64,000 bases of DNA. It comes from Actinomycetes bacterium. Its GTDB lineage: Bacteria > Actinomycetota > Acidimicrobiia > Acidimicrobiales > Palsa-688. Location: the NCBI GenBank assembly GCA_021828475.1, contig JAJZIY010000006.1:50549-114548 (forward strand), read 5' to 3'. Both the position numbers and the translations under genes were made by a program. Below, one piece after another: positions 10,014-19,073 of the stretch. Under the pieces are notes generated by a model. It was not told the origin of the DNA, did not search any database, and saw only the letters and a program-made list of their open reading frames with translations. Position 1 is the first letter of the stretch; each line of letters opens with the position of its first letter.

Positions 10014-10990
10014 CTTGCCACCTCGACCCCACCGGCGCCGACCGCTCGAAGCCACTCGATCATCTCCTCGCGCAGTTCCGGAGGGCCGAGCACCTCGGCA
10101 TGGTCGAGGAAACCGAGCACGAACCCCCGGAACGCCTCACGGTTGGTCACCCGCAGCTCGAAGTAGGTACCGGAGTGGTCGCGGCCGGTGACCGACTCCG
10201 GCCCGGCGACGCGCTCCACCCAGGCGGCGTGGTCCGGCGCCACCCTGAGGCTGGCGACCACCTCCTCGTCACTGCCCATTCGCCACGGCGGTGGTGGGCC
10301 GGCGGGTGCACCGGCGGGGCGCTCGAACGCACCCGGCCCACCCTCCAGACCGACCGGGGCGGTCATGCGGTCCGAACGGAACAGCCTCTCGGCACACCTG
10401 GCGTGGTCGTAGCCCGAGAGGTACCAGTGGCCCTGCCGGTAGGACAGCCGGTACGGGTCGACCAGCCTGCGCTCGCCGTTGTAGCCGAACGAGAGCCTCT
10501 GGCGGGCCGCAACGCCGGAGAAGACGACCGCCACCGTGTCGTCGACGGGGACGTCGGCCAGCGGGCCTGCCCGTCGTGTGCCTGCGGCCAGGCTGGCGCC
10601 GGGCGCCGAGCTACCGCCCGCCAGCTTCCACAGCGCCGTCGTTACCGGGCCCGCTCCGGCGCCGTCCAGCGAGACGGCCGAGGCAGCGAGGCTCAGGGCC
10701 ATGAGCTCCTCCTCGTCGAGGCCGGGGTCAGGGAGCTCGTAGAGGTCCTTTGGCACCCGGTAGCCGACAGCCCCCTCGGGCACGAGCGGGTCGAGAGGTT
10801 CGGCGACGAGCGGAAGCCCCATGCCTCTCAACAGCTCCTTGTCGCGCTCGAAGTTCCGCCTGAAAGCCTCCTCGTCGTCGCTGTAGCCACCCACCCGCTC
10901 GCGCAGCTCGTCGCGCGTCAGCGGCCGACGGGTGTCGAGCAGCGCCACAACCAGGTTGACGAGGCGTTCGAGCCGGTCCACGCAGGCCAT
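10010..10990 (-). CDS. pafB: WYL-domain transcriptional regulator PafB
   Basis: HTH N-terminus and GHWYLSGYDHARCAERLFRSDRM; syntenic with pafA. Confidence 0.87.
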   Translation of the reverse strand: MACVDRLERLVNLVVALLDTRRPLTRDELRERVGGYSDDEEAFRRNFERDKELLRGMGLPLVAEPLDPLVPEGAVGYRVPKDLYELPDPGLDEEELMALSLAASAVSLDGAGAGPVTTALWKLAGGSSAPGASLAAGTRRAGPLADVPVDDTVAVVFSGVAARQRLSFGYNGERRLVDPYRLSYRQGHWYLSGYDHARCAERLFRSDRMTAPVGLEGGPGAFERPAGAPAGPPPPWRMGSDEEVVASLRVAPDHAAWVERVAGPESVTGRDHSGTYFELRVTNREAFRGFVLGFLDHAEVLGPPELREEMIEWLRAVGAGGVEVAR

Positions 10991-11053
10991 GTTATTGACC
11001 GGCGCGCCGGGGCAGACCTTTCAGCGGCAGCACCCGGACCGCACGGCCCCCGC

Positions 11054-12412
11054 TCAGAGGGAGGCGATCAGCTTCTCCACCCGCTCGTCGCGCGCCTTGA
11101 AGGGATCCTTGCACAGCACGGTGCGCTGGGCCTGGTCGTTGAGCTTGAGGTGGACCCAGTCGACCGTGAAGTCGCGCCGGCGCTCCTTGGCCTTGCGTAT
11201 GAACTCCCCCCGCAGGCGTGCCCTGGTGGTCTGGGGGGGCTCGTCGATGGCCCGGTCTATCTCCTCGTCCGTGGCTGTCCGCTCGACCAGGCCGCGCTTC
11301 TCCATGCGGTAGTAGAGGCCCCGCTGGCGGTTGACGTCGTGGTACTGCAGGTCCATCAGCGCCACCTTGGGGTGGGTCAGGGGGATGCCCTCGCGCTCGC
11401 GGTACGCCTCGATCAGCTTGTGCTTGATCACCCAGTCGCACTCCCTGTCCAGCGACCAGGGGTCCTTCTCCAGGCCTTTCAGGCAGTGCTCCCACATCTG
11501 CAGCGCCCTGTCCTCGAGCGGAGAGAAGCCCTTGGCCTGCTGGTAGCGCTGTGCGCGTTCGAGGTACTCGGACTGGATGTCCAGCGCGCTCGCCTCACGC
11601 CCGTTTGCCAGGCGTACCTTGCGCCTGCAGGTGGTGTCGTGGCTGATCTCGCGTATGGCCCGGATCGGGTTCTCGAGGGTCATGTCCCGCATGACGACCG
11701 AACTGTCCTCGAGCATCCGCAGCATGATGCTGGTGGTGCCCACCTTGAGGAACGTGGCGTACTCGCTCATGTTGGAGTCGCCGACGATGACGTGCAGGCG
11801 CCGGTAGCGCTCGGCGTCGGCATGGGGCTCGTCCCTGGTGTTGATGATCGGCCGGCTGCGGGTCGTAGCGGACGACACGCTCTCCCAGATGTGCTCGGCG
11901 CGCTGGCTGATGCAGTACTGCGCACCGCGTGCGGTCTGCAGTACCTTGCCGGCGCCGGCGAATATCTGGCGGGAGATGAGGAAGGGGATGAGCACCTCGG
12001 CGTAGTGCGTGAAATCGTCACGGCGGGTGGTGAGGTAGTTCTCGTGGCAGCCGTACGAGTTGCCGGCCGAGTCGGTGTTGTTCTTGAACAGGAAGATCAC
12101 ACCGCGGATACCCTCCTCACGCAGGCGGGCCTCGGCCGAGACGACGAGGTGCTCGAGGATGCGCTCACCGGCCTTGTCGTGGACCACCAGGTCGCCTATC
12201 GAGTCGCACTCCGGGGTGGCGTACTCGGGATGGCTACCGACGTCCAGGTAGAGCCGAGCGCCGTTTTCCAGGAACACGTTCGACGAGCGGCCCCACGACA
12301 CGACGCGGCGGAACAGGTAGCGCGCCACCTCGTCCGGGCTGAGCCGGCGCTGGCCGCGCAGGGTGCAGGTCACGCCGTACTCGTTCTCCAGGCCGAAGAT
12401 GCGACGTTCCAA
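11054..12412 (-). CDS. pafA: Pup--protein ligase PafA
   Basis: [15 protein letters not shown]...[10 protein letters not shown]...[17 protein letters not shown]; probable TTG start. Confidence 0.95.
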   Translation of the reverse strand: MERRIFGLENEYGVTCTLRGQRRLSPDEVARYLFRRVVSWGRSSNVFLENGARLYLDVGSHPEYATPECDSIGDLVVHDKAGERILEHLVVSAEARLREEGIRGVIFLFKNNTDSAGNSYGCHENYLTTRRDDFTHYAEVLIPFLISRQIFAGAGKVLQTARGAQYCISQRAEHIWESVSSATTRSRPIINTRDEPHADAERYRRLHVIVGDSNMSEYATFLKVGTTSIMLRMLEDSSVVMRDMTLENPIRAIREISHDTTCRRKVRLANGREASALDIQSEYLERAQRYQQAKGFSPLEDRALQMWEHCLKGLEKDPWSLDRECDWVIKHKLIEAYREREGIPLTHPKVALMDLQYHDVNRQRGLYYRMEKRGLVERTATDEEIDRAIDEPPQTTRARLRGEFIRKAKERRRDFTVDWVHLKLNDQAQRTVLCKDPFKARDERVEKLIASL

Positions 12413-12509
12413 GGTCCCTACCTTTTCTATCTCCAGATCGGCAGGCTACCCTGCCGGCAGTAGCCAAGTGCGCCACCACACCGCGGGCCGTCCGCAAGCC
12501 CCCCTCAGC

Positions 12510-12522
12510 TAGGGTTGCCACA
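12510..12522 (+). promoter_or_regulatory. Leaderless-type promoter: -10 TAGGGT, 6 nt, ATG
   Basis: TAGGGT-tgccac-ATG upstream of the DUF2007-like gene. Confidence 0.45.
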
Positions 12523-13052
12523 TGGCTGCAGGCTTGCGGATGGTCCACCTACGGACCGTCCCGGACGCCTGGCATGCCAAAGTCCTAGCAGCCAGGCTGG
12601 GCTGCGAGGGTATCGTCACCCACCTGCAGGGCAACCTGGCCGGTCCTTACCCCTTCGGGGCCGTCACCGTGATGGTGGAGGCCGGGCAGGCCGAGCTGGC
12701 AGCCGCCCTGTTGCTGGCGGACGAGGTCGAGTCCGCCTTCGGCGGCCCTACCGGCTGCGCGCCTGCGACCCGTGGCCTGCCCGGCTCGCCTCCGCCCGCG
12801 CCCCGGTCTGCGACGCCGGGCGGGGCCTTGTACCCGGGTACCCCCAGCCAGCAGGAGCCGGCGGGAGGGCCGCCGGGCGACACCGCCGTGCCGGAGCTGT
12901 TCGCCGATGTCCCGTGGCTGGAGGGGACCGAGCCTCCCACCGTAGACTTCGGGCGCAGCAGGCTGTCTCCCGCTCGCTGGAGGCGGGCACTGGCGGCAGT
13001 GGCGGCGCTCATACTGGCCGGCGGCCCGCTGCTGGCCCACTTCTTCGCCTGA
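12522..13052 (+). CDS. DUF2007-like small signal-transducing-type domain with C-terminal TM
   Basis: VHLRTVPDAWHAKVLAARLGCEGIVTHLQG; C-terminal AAVAALILAGGPLLAHFFA; opposite strand to neighbours. Confidence 0.65.
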   Translation: MAAGLRMVHLRTVPDAWHAKVLAARLGCEGIVTHLQGNLAGPYPFGAVTVMVEAGQAELAAALLLADEVESAFGGPTGCAPATRGLPGSPPPAPRSATPGGALYPGTPSQQEPAGGPPGDTAVPELFADVPWLEGTEPPTVDFGRSRLSPARWRRALAAVAALILAGGPLLAHFFA

Positions 13053-13109
13053 ACGGCGCACCGCCGCCGGGCGTGGGCACCCGCGCACCAGGGCCACCGG
13101 CGCCGCCCG

Positions 13110-13883
13110 TCAGGCCTCCGCCGTACCGTCCCCTGCGGCGGTCTCGTCGGTGGCGGCCCCACCCGGACCGCCGGTGGCCCCATCTGGCGCCCCGGAGGCC
13201 TCGGGCCCTGCGAGCAGGACCTCGACCTCGGCCTCTAGCACCCGGCGAAAAGCGCGGCGCCCATTGGAGCGCTCGAGTACCGCCACCTCGAGCTCGTGCG
13301 CTCCCATCCTGCGCTCCTGGCCGCCCAGCGCCTCGACGGAAGCGACCAGCGCAGCTGAGAGATCCCACTCCGGCCGGAAGGCTTTGGCCATGCGCGAGCT
13401 GATGGCATCGGACTCTCCACCGAGGGCGGTGAACCTGTCCTCGTCCACGACAGTGCCGTCGTAGAGGATGTGGAACAGCTGGTCCTCTCCGGGCTGGGGG
13501 CCCACCTCGGCCACCAGGATCTCGACCTCCAGCGGCTTCATCTCGTGCGTGAAGACGTTGCCCATGTACCTGGCGTACAGGTTGGCCAACGAGCGGGCGT
13601 CGACATCCTCGCGGCTGAACTGGTAGCCCTTGAGGTCGGCGTGCTGCACGCCGGAGACGCGGAGCTGGTCGAACTCGTTGTACTTGCCGACACCGGCGAA
13701 CGCGATCCGGTCGTAGATCTCGCTCACCTTGTGCAGGGAGCGGGAGGGGTTCTCCGAGCAGATGAGGACTCCCCCGGTGTAAACGGTGGCGACGAGCGGG
13801 CGGCCGCGCGCGATGTTCTTGCGCGCGAAGTCCGCCTTGTCCTTCATGAACTGCTCGGGCGCCACGTAGAAGGGCATGGTCAT
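13110..13883 (-). CDS. prcA: 20S proteasome alpha subunit
   Basis: MTMPFYVAPEQFMKDKADFARKNIARGRPLVATVYTGGVLICSENPS; next to prcB. Confidence 0.93.
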   Translation of the reverse strand: MTMPFYVAPEQFMKDKADFARKNIARGRPLVATVYTGGVLICSENPSRSLHKVSEIYDRIAFAGVGKYNEFDQLRVSGVQHADLKGYQFSREDVDARSLANLYARYMGNVFTHEMKPLEVEILVAEVGPQPGEDQLFHILYDGTVVDEDRFTALGGESDAISSRMAKAFRPEWDLSAALVASVEALGGQERRMGAHELEVAVLERSNGRRAFRRVLEAEVEVLLAGPEASGAPDGATGGPGGAATDETAAGDGTAEA

Positions 13884-14749
13884 GACCGGTCGCTCCCTGC
13901 GCTCTCAGGGGCGCCTTCGCCCTCGACTTGATGGACCTCGGCCGCGGTGAGGGTCTCGATGACCGACTGGAAGGCCTCGGACACCTCCGTCTCGGGCACG
14001 GGACGGAAACCCTCGGCGGTGATCGTGGCGACGGTCGGGTAGATGCGACGCACGACGTCGGGCCCGCCCGTGGCGGAGTCCTCGTCGGCGGCCTGCCAGA
14101 GAGCACGCACGCAGAGCTGTACCGCGTCCTCCCGGCTCATCTGCTCCCTGAACCCGAGCTTGATCGTGGTCCTGGCGTCGCGCCCGCCGGAGCCGTCGGC
14201 GTGGTAGTCCGTCTCCTCGTAGCGGCCGCCGGTCGGGTCGTATGTGTAGATCCGCCCACGGGCACGGCGCAGGTCGTACCCGGCGAAGAGGGGCACGACG
14301 ACGAAGCCCTGCATGGCCATGCCGAGGTTGCTGCGCACCATCTGCGACAGCTGGTTTGCCTTGCCTTCCAGGCTCAGGGCCTGGCCCTCCACCTTCTCGT
14401 AGTGCTCGAGCTGGAGCTGGAAGATCCGGACCATCTCCATGGCCGGACCGGCTGCTCCAGCTATGGCGACGCCGCTGTGGCTGTCGGCCGGGTGCACCTT
14501 CTCCATCGTGCGGTGGGCGATGGCAGAGCCGGCCGTCGCCCGTCGGTCACCGGCCATGACCACCCCGTCCCGGTAGCGCACTGCGCAGATCGTCGTGCCG
14601 TGGGCGAGCTCGAACGGCAGGGACGCCGTAGCGGGCGTGCCCGGGCGGCTCCCGGCAGGGGGCACGAGCGGTGAGATGCCGGCCCGCCTCAGCAGTTCGT
14701 GGAAGTCAGGGCCCGGATGGTCGTCCGGGGAGAACGTCGGGAGGCTCAT
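13880..14749 (-). CDS. prcB: 20S proteasome beta subunit with propeptide
   Basis: HGTTICAVRYRDGVVMAGDRRATAG with candidate Thr1 after a ~50-residue propeptide. Confidence 0.94.
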   Translation of the reverse strand: MSLPTFSPDDHPGPDFHELLRRAGISPLVPPAGSRPGTPATASLPFELAHGTTICAVRYRDGVVMAGDRRATAGSAIAHRTMEKVHPADSHSGVAIAGAAGPAMEMVRIFQLQLEHYEKVEGQALSLEGKANQLSQMVRSNLGMAMQGFVVVPLFAGYDLRRARGRIYTYDPTGGRYEETDYHADGSGGRDARTTIKLGFREQMSREDAVQLCVRALWQAADEDSATGGPDVVRRIYPTVATITAEGFRPVPETEVSEAFQSVIETLTAAEVHQVEGEGAPESAGSDRS

Positions 14750-14820
14750 AGGTGCCTACCGACCCTAGTGGCTACGCGCCGGTGGCGGGACCGGCGCTCC
14801 AGGCGCGCACAGGCCCTGCC

Positions 14821-15018
14821 CTACTGCCCGCCCTTTTGCACGTAGGACTTGACGAACTCCTCCGCGTTGTCCTCCAGGACCTCGTCGATCTCGTCCAGCA
14901 GGTCGTCGAGCTCCGCCTTCAGCTCCTCTCCCCGCTTGGAACCAGCCGGTACCTCTTCGACCTGTTCCGGCTCCGAGCGCGAGGGCGCCTGCTTCTTGAT
15001 CTGCTCTCTCTCAGCCAC
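14821..15018 (-). CDS. pup: Prokaryotic ubiquitin-like protein Pup
   Basis: 65 aa, ends [13 protein letters not shown] (GGQ C-terminus). Confidence 0.96.
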   Translation of the reverse strand: MAEREQIKKQAPSRSEPEQVEEVPAGSKRGEELKAELDDLLDEIDEVLEDNAEEFVKSYVQKGGQ

Positions 15019-15032
15019 TTACCCGTCCCTCC

Positions 15033-16526
15033 TCAAGAGCCCAGCATCTCCAGCAGCTGCGCCGGAGTCGAACACCTTGCCAACAACTCATCGACATGTG
15101 CCGCCGTGCCTCTGAGCGGCTCCATCATCGGGACCCTGCGCAGAGGGTCGCCACCCAGGTCGAACACCAGCGAGTCCCAGTTGGCGGCGGCAATGGCCTG
15201 GGGCCAGCGCTGCAGGCAGCGCCCACGGAAGTAAGCCCGGGTGGTGGTGGGCGGCTCCGTCACAGCCCGTTGGACCTCCTCGTCGGAGAGCAGCCGCTCC
15301 ATACCCGCCCTGGTGTACAGCGATCTCTCCGGCCGGACATCGTGGTACTGCAAATCCATGGCGAACAACCTAGGGTCCCGCCAGCCTAGGCCATGGCGCT
15401 CGCGGTAGCCGGTCACCATGCGGTGCTTGGCCACCCAGTCCAGCTTCGTCGCCATGCTCGCCGGGTCGGACTCCAGACCGGAGAGCACCTCCTCCCAGCA
15501 CCGCAGCACGTCGCGACCCACCTCGTCGCCTCCGACCGGGCCGAGGCCGATGTCGTCGGCGTACTTGGTGGCCAGCTCCAAGTGCTCCCACTGGACCGCC
15601 AGCGCCGTCATCTGGCGCCCGTCGGCCATGGCCAGCGGCCGGCGCAGGCTCAGGTCGTAGGAGACCTGCCGCATCGCCGCCACCGGGTGCGCCAGGCTGT
15701 AGTCCCGCCCGTGGACCGCGAACCAGTCGTCCTCGATCATGGCCAGCACCAGGGCGGTCGTGCCCACCTTGAGGAAGTTGGCGGTCTCCGAGAGGTTGGC
15801 GTCACCAAGGATGACGTGCAGGCGCCGGTACTTCTGGGCGTCGCAGTGCGGCTCGTCCCTGGTGTTGACGATGGGGCGCTTGAGGGTCGTCTCCAGCCCC
15901 ACCTCCTCCTCGAAGAAATCGGCACGCTGCGTGAGCTGGAACTCCACGCCCTCGGCGCCCGCTGCCTCGGCGCCGACCTTGCCGGCACCGGTGTAGATCT
16001 GGCGGGTGACGAAGTGCGGAATGGCATGCTGCACCACCCGGCTGAAGGGAACGGCCCGGTCCATCAGGTAGTTCTCGTGCGCCCCGTAGGAGTTGCCCTT
16101 GCCGTCGGAGTTGTTCTTGTAGACGCTTATCTGCTGGCCGGGGCCGAGAAGGCGGGCAGCCGCCTCGACCGAGCGGGCCAGTACCGCCTCGCCCGCCTTG
16201 TCGTAGAGGACCGCTTCACGGGCGTTCGAGCATTCCGGGCCCGAGTACTCGGGGTGTGCGTGGTCGACGTAGTAGCGGGCGCCGTTGGTGAGCACGGCGT
16301 TGACCAGATGGGTCTCGATCTCCGGGGCCATCTGCACCTCGCGCACGAAGCCACGGGCGTCGCGCGCCGGCGACTCGTCCTGGAAGTCCCACTCGATACG
16401 CCGGGCCAGGGAGGCGACGTAGGCGTTTATCAGCGCCGACGAGGCTGCGATGGGATTGGGCTCCCCGCCTCCGCGCACGATGATCCCGTACTCGGTCTCC
16501 ATGCCCAGAACCTTCGCTATGGCCAC
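15033..16526 (-). CDS. dop: Pup deamidase/depupylase Dop
   Basis: VLGMETEYGIIVRGGGEPNP...HPEYSGPEC...NNSDGKGNSYGAHENYL; GTG start. Confidence 0.95.
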   Translation of the reverse strand: MAIAKVLGMETEYGIIVRGGGEPNPIAASSALINAYVASLARRIEWDFQDESPARDARGFVREVQMAPEIETHLVNAVLTNGARYYVDHAHPEYSGPECSNAREAVLYDKAGEAVLARSVEAAARLLGPGQQISVYKNNSDGKGNSYGAHENYLMDRAVPFSRVVQHAIPHFVTRQIYTGAGKVGAEAAGAEGVEFQLTQRADFFEEEVGLETTLKRPIVNTRDEPHCDAQKYRRLHVILGDANLSETANFLKVGTTALVLAMIEDDWFAVHGRDYSLAHPVAAMRQVSYDLSLRRPLAMADGRQMTALAVQWEHLELATKYADDIGLGPVGGDEVGRDVLRCWEEVLSGLESDPASMATKLDWVAKHRMVTGYRERHGLGWRDPRLFAMDLQYHDVRPERSLYTRAGMERLLSDEEVQRAVTEPPTTTRAYFRGRCLQRWPQAIAAANWDSLVFDLGGDPLRRVPMMEPLRGTAAHVDELLARCSTPAQLLEMLGS

Positions 16527-16538
16527 GGGCCGACGTTA
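16526..16538 (-). promoter_or_regulatory. Leaderless-type promoter: -10 TAACGT, 6 nt, GTG of dop
   Basis: TAACGT-cggccc-GTG on the minus strand. Confidence 0.4.
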
Positions 16539-16762
16539 CCCTGCCTACCATGTCTAGGCGGCGGTACCAGCAGACCGGGCCCCCCGGGCACCTGCCCGAG
16601 GCCGCAGCTACCCTTCGCCCGCCTGCGACCCGGACCGCTTCACCCGGGTGCTCCACGCGGTCCCGAGCCGCTGCTGACGTACGTGCTGCGGCCCGCACGT
16701 GGCGGTGCACAGGCGCACCCGGGGCACGCGTGCGCCGGCGTGCCCCGGGATGCTGAGCGAGC

Positions 16763-18535
16763 TCAGAGGTACTGGCCCGTGGCGACACGCTCGATCGAGC
16801 GGCCTCCCTTGGTCTGGTCGCCCTGCGATGTGATCGTCCGGATGTACACGATGCGCTCGCCCTTCTTGCCCGAGATCTTCGCCCAGTCGTCCGGGTTGGT
16901 CGTGTTCGGGAGATCCTCGTGCTCCTTGTACTCCTGCTTGATCGAGTCCAGCAGGTCCTGAGTCCTGATCCCCTTGCCGTCGCCGGCTATCTGCCGCTTG
17001 ATCGAGAGCTTCTTTGCCCGCCGGACGATGTTCTCGATCATGGCACCGGAGGCGAAGTCCTTGTAGTACATCGTCTCCTTGTCGCCGTTCTGGTAGGTCA
17101 CCTCCAGGAACTGGTTGGCCTCGTCGTCGCGGTACATCTCCTCGACCGTGCGCTCGATCATCAGGCGGACCGCCTTGTCCCTGTCGCCCCCGCCGAGGGC
17201 CCGCACCTCGTCCTCGTCGAGAGGCAGGTCCGCAGTCAGGTAGCGCGAGAAGATCTGCGCCGCCGACGTCTCGTCAGGGCGCTCGATCTTGATCTTCACG
17301 TCCAGGCGGCCGGGGCGCAGGATGGCGGGGTCGATCAGGTCCTCGCGGTTCGAGGCGCCGATGACGATGACGTTCTTCAGGGCCTCGACACCGTCTATCT
17401 CGGCCAGCAACTGCGGGACGATCGTCGACTCGACGTCCGAGGAGATGCCGCTGCCGCGGGTCCGGAACAGCGAGTCCATCTCGTCGAAGAAGACTATGAC
17501 GGGCACCCCCTCCTCGCTCTTCTCACGCGCCCGCTGGAACACGAGGCGGATCTGGCGCTCGGTCTCGCCCACGTACTTGTTGAGCAGCTCGGGGCCTTTG
17601 ATGTTGAGGAAGTAGCTGCGCCCCGCCCCCTCGCCCGTGGCCGCCACCTTCTTGGCCAGGGAGTTGGCCACCGCTTTGGCGATCAGGGTCTTCCCGCATC
17701 CCGGCGGGCCGTAGAGGAGGATGCCCTTGGGGGCGGGCAGGCGGTGGTCCAGGAACAGCTCCCGGTAGAGGAAGGGCAGCTCGACGGCGTCGGTGATCTG
17801 CTCGATCTGGGAGTCCAGGCCGCCGACGTCATCGTAGGAGATGTCCGGCACCTCCTCCAGGACCAGGTCCTCCACCTCGGGGCGCGGCAGCTTCTCGAGC
17901 AGGAGGCCGGACCGGGCGTCCATCAGCAGCGAGTCGCCGGAGCGCAGCTTCTCGCCGAGCAGGCTGTCCGCCAGCTCCACCACCCGCTCCTCGTCGGCCC
18001 GCGCCACCACGATCGCGCGGTGCTGGTCCTCCAGCAGCTCCTTCATCGTCACGACCTCACCCGAAAGGTCGCTGCCCCGGGCCAGGACGACGTTGAGGGA
18101 CTCGTTGAGCACGACCTCCTGGCCGCGGTGCAGCTCGGAGGACTCGAGGGCCGGGTGAAGCGAGACGCGCATCTTGCGGCCGCCGGAGAAGACGTCGGCC
18201 GTCCCGTCGTCGTTCAGGGCCAGGAACGTGCCGTAAGCCGACGGCGGCTGGGTGAGCTTGTCGACCTCCTCTCGCAGCGAGGCGATGTGCTCGCGCGCCT
18301 CGCGCAGGGTGTAGGTGAGCCGCTCGTTCTGCGACAGGGCCTGCTGGAGCTGGCCCTTGGTCTCGAGGAGGCGCTCCTCCAGGGTGCGCACCCGCTTGGG
18401 GGCGTCCGCCAGCCGTCGGCGCAGGACGGCCACCTCCTCCTCGAGTGCCGCCACCTGTTCCTCGAGCGAGCTGGTCTGGGCCCGCAGGTCCGCCATCTCC
18501 CGGTCGCGGGCCTGGCCCTGGTTGTTGTCGGGCAT
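16763..18535 (-). CDS. arc: Proteasome-activating AAA ATPase ARC/Mpa
   Basis: Coiled-coil N-term, [14 protein letters not shown]-terminal GQYL proteasome-docking motif; ATG at 18535 with AGGAGGT upstream. Confidence 0.95.
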   Translation of the reverse strand: MPDNNQGQARDREMADLRAQTSSLEEQVAALEEEVAVLRRRLADAPKRVRTLEERLLETKGQLQQALSQNERLTYTLREAREHIASLREEVDKLTQPPSAYGTFLALNDDGTADVFSGGRKMRVSLHPALESSELHRGQEVVLNESLNVVLARGSDLSGEVVTMKELLEDQHRAIVVARADEERVVELADSLLGEKLRSGDSLLMDARSGLLLEKLPRPEVEDLVLEEVPDISYDDVGGLDSQIEQITDAVELPFLYRELFLDHRLPAPKGILLYGPPGCGKTLIAKAVANSLAKKVAATGEGAGRSYFLNIKGPELLNKYVGETERQIRLVFQRAREKSEEGVPVIVFFDEMDSLFRTRGSGISSDVESTIVPQLLAEIDGVEALKNVIVIGASNREDLIDPAILRPGRLDVKIKIERPDETSAAQIFSRYLTADLPLDEDEVRALGGGDRDKAVRLMIERTVEEMYRDDEANQFLEVTYQNGDKETMYYKDFASGAMIENIVRRAKKLSIKRQIAGDGKGIRTQDLLDSIKQEYKEHEDLPNTTNPDDWAKISGKKGERIVYIRTITSQGDQTKGGRSIERVATGQYL

Positions 18536-18666
18536 GCGGGACCACCTCCTTTGACTTGGCCGTCCTGGACGCCGCCAGTTCGACCGGGGCCGAGGTCCGG
18601 CCTTTGGCGCGACCATACTGCCGTTGTCGCGACAGCTGGCGTACGGGCGCGGCGTGCCTGGCCAGC

Positions 18667-18681
18667 AGTGTCATTGACACT
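18667..18681. promoter_or_regulatory. Perfect 7-bp-arm inverted repeat AGTGTCA-T-TGACACT overlapping a TTGACA -35
   Basis: Direct sequence reading in the divergent arc/ferredoxin gap; TAGCTT at 18698-18703 lies 18 nt downstream of TTGACA. Confidence 0.55.
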
Positions 18682-18752
18682 TGCGCTTTGGCGCCGGTAG
18701 CTTGGAAGCACGCGCGACCAGCGGATCGACGACTAGAGGGAACTGACACCGA

Positions 18753-18986
18753 ATGAAGGTCTGGATCGACCAGGATCTGTGTACCGGCGACGGCCTGTGC
18801 GAGGAGATCGCCCCGGCCGTTTTCACGCTCCTCGACGATGGTCTGTCCTATGTCAAGGAGGGCGACAAGATCTTCGACGACCCGGGCGGCCACGCCGGGT
18901 TGGCTGTCGTTCCCGAGGACATGGAGGACGCCACCCGCGAGTCGGCCGAAGAGTGCCCAGGAGAGTGCATCTTCATCGAGGAGTGA
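18753..18986 (+). CDS. Small ferredoxin, single cluster, CxxDxxC...CP pattern
   Basis: MKVWIDQDLCTGDGLCEEIAP...AEECPGECIFIEE. Confidence 0.9.
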   Translation: MKVWIDQDLCTGDGLCEEIAPAVFTLLDDGLSYVKEGDKIFDDPGGHAGLAVVPEDMEDATRESAEECPGECIFIEE

Positions 18987-19073
18987 ACCAGGGCGGCGGG
19001 AGCGCAGAGCCTCGCGTCACCGCCGGACCAGCTCACCGTGCCCGACAGCGCGCCGAGACCTGGGCGAGCCCCG

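Noticed and set aside
16919-18700. 593-aa plus-strand ORF
   Set aside because: Exactly antisense to ARC; composition typical of a shadow ORF.
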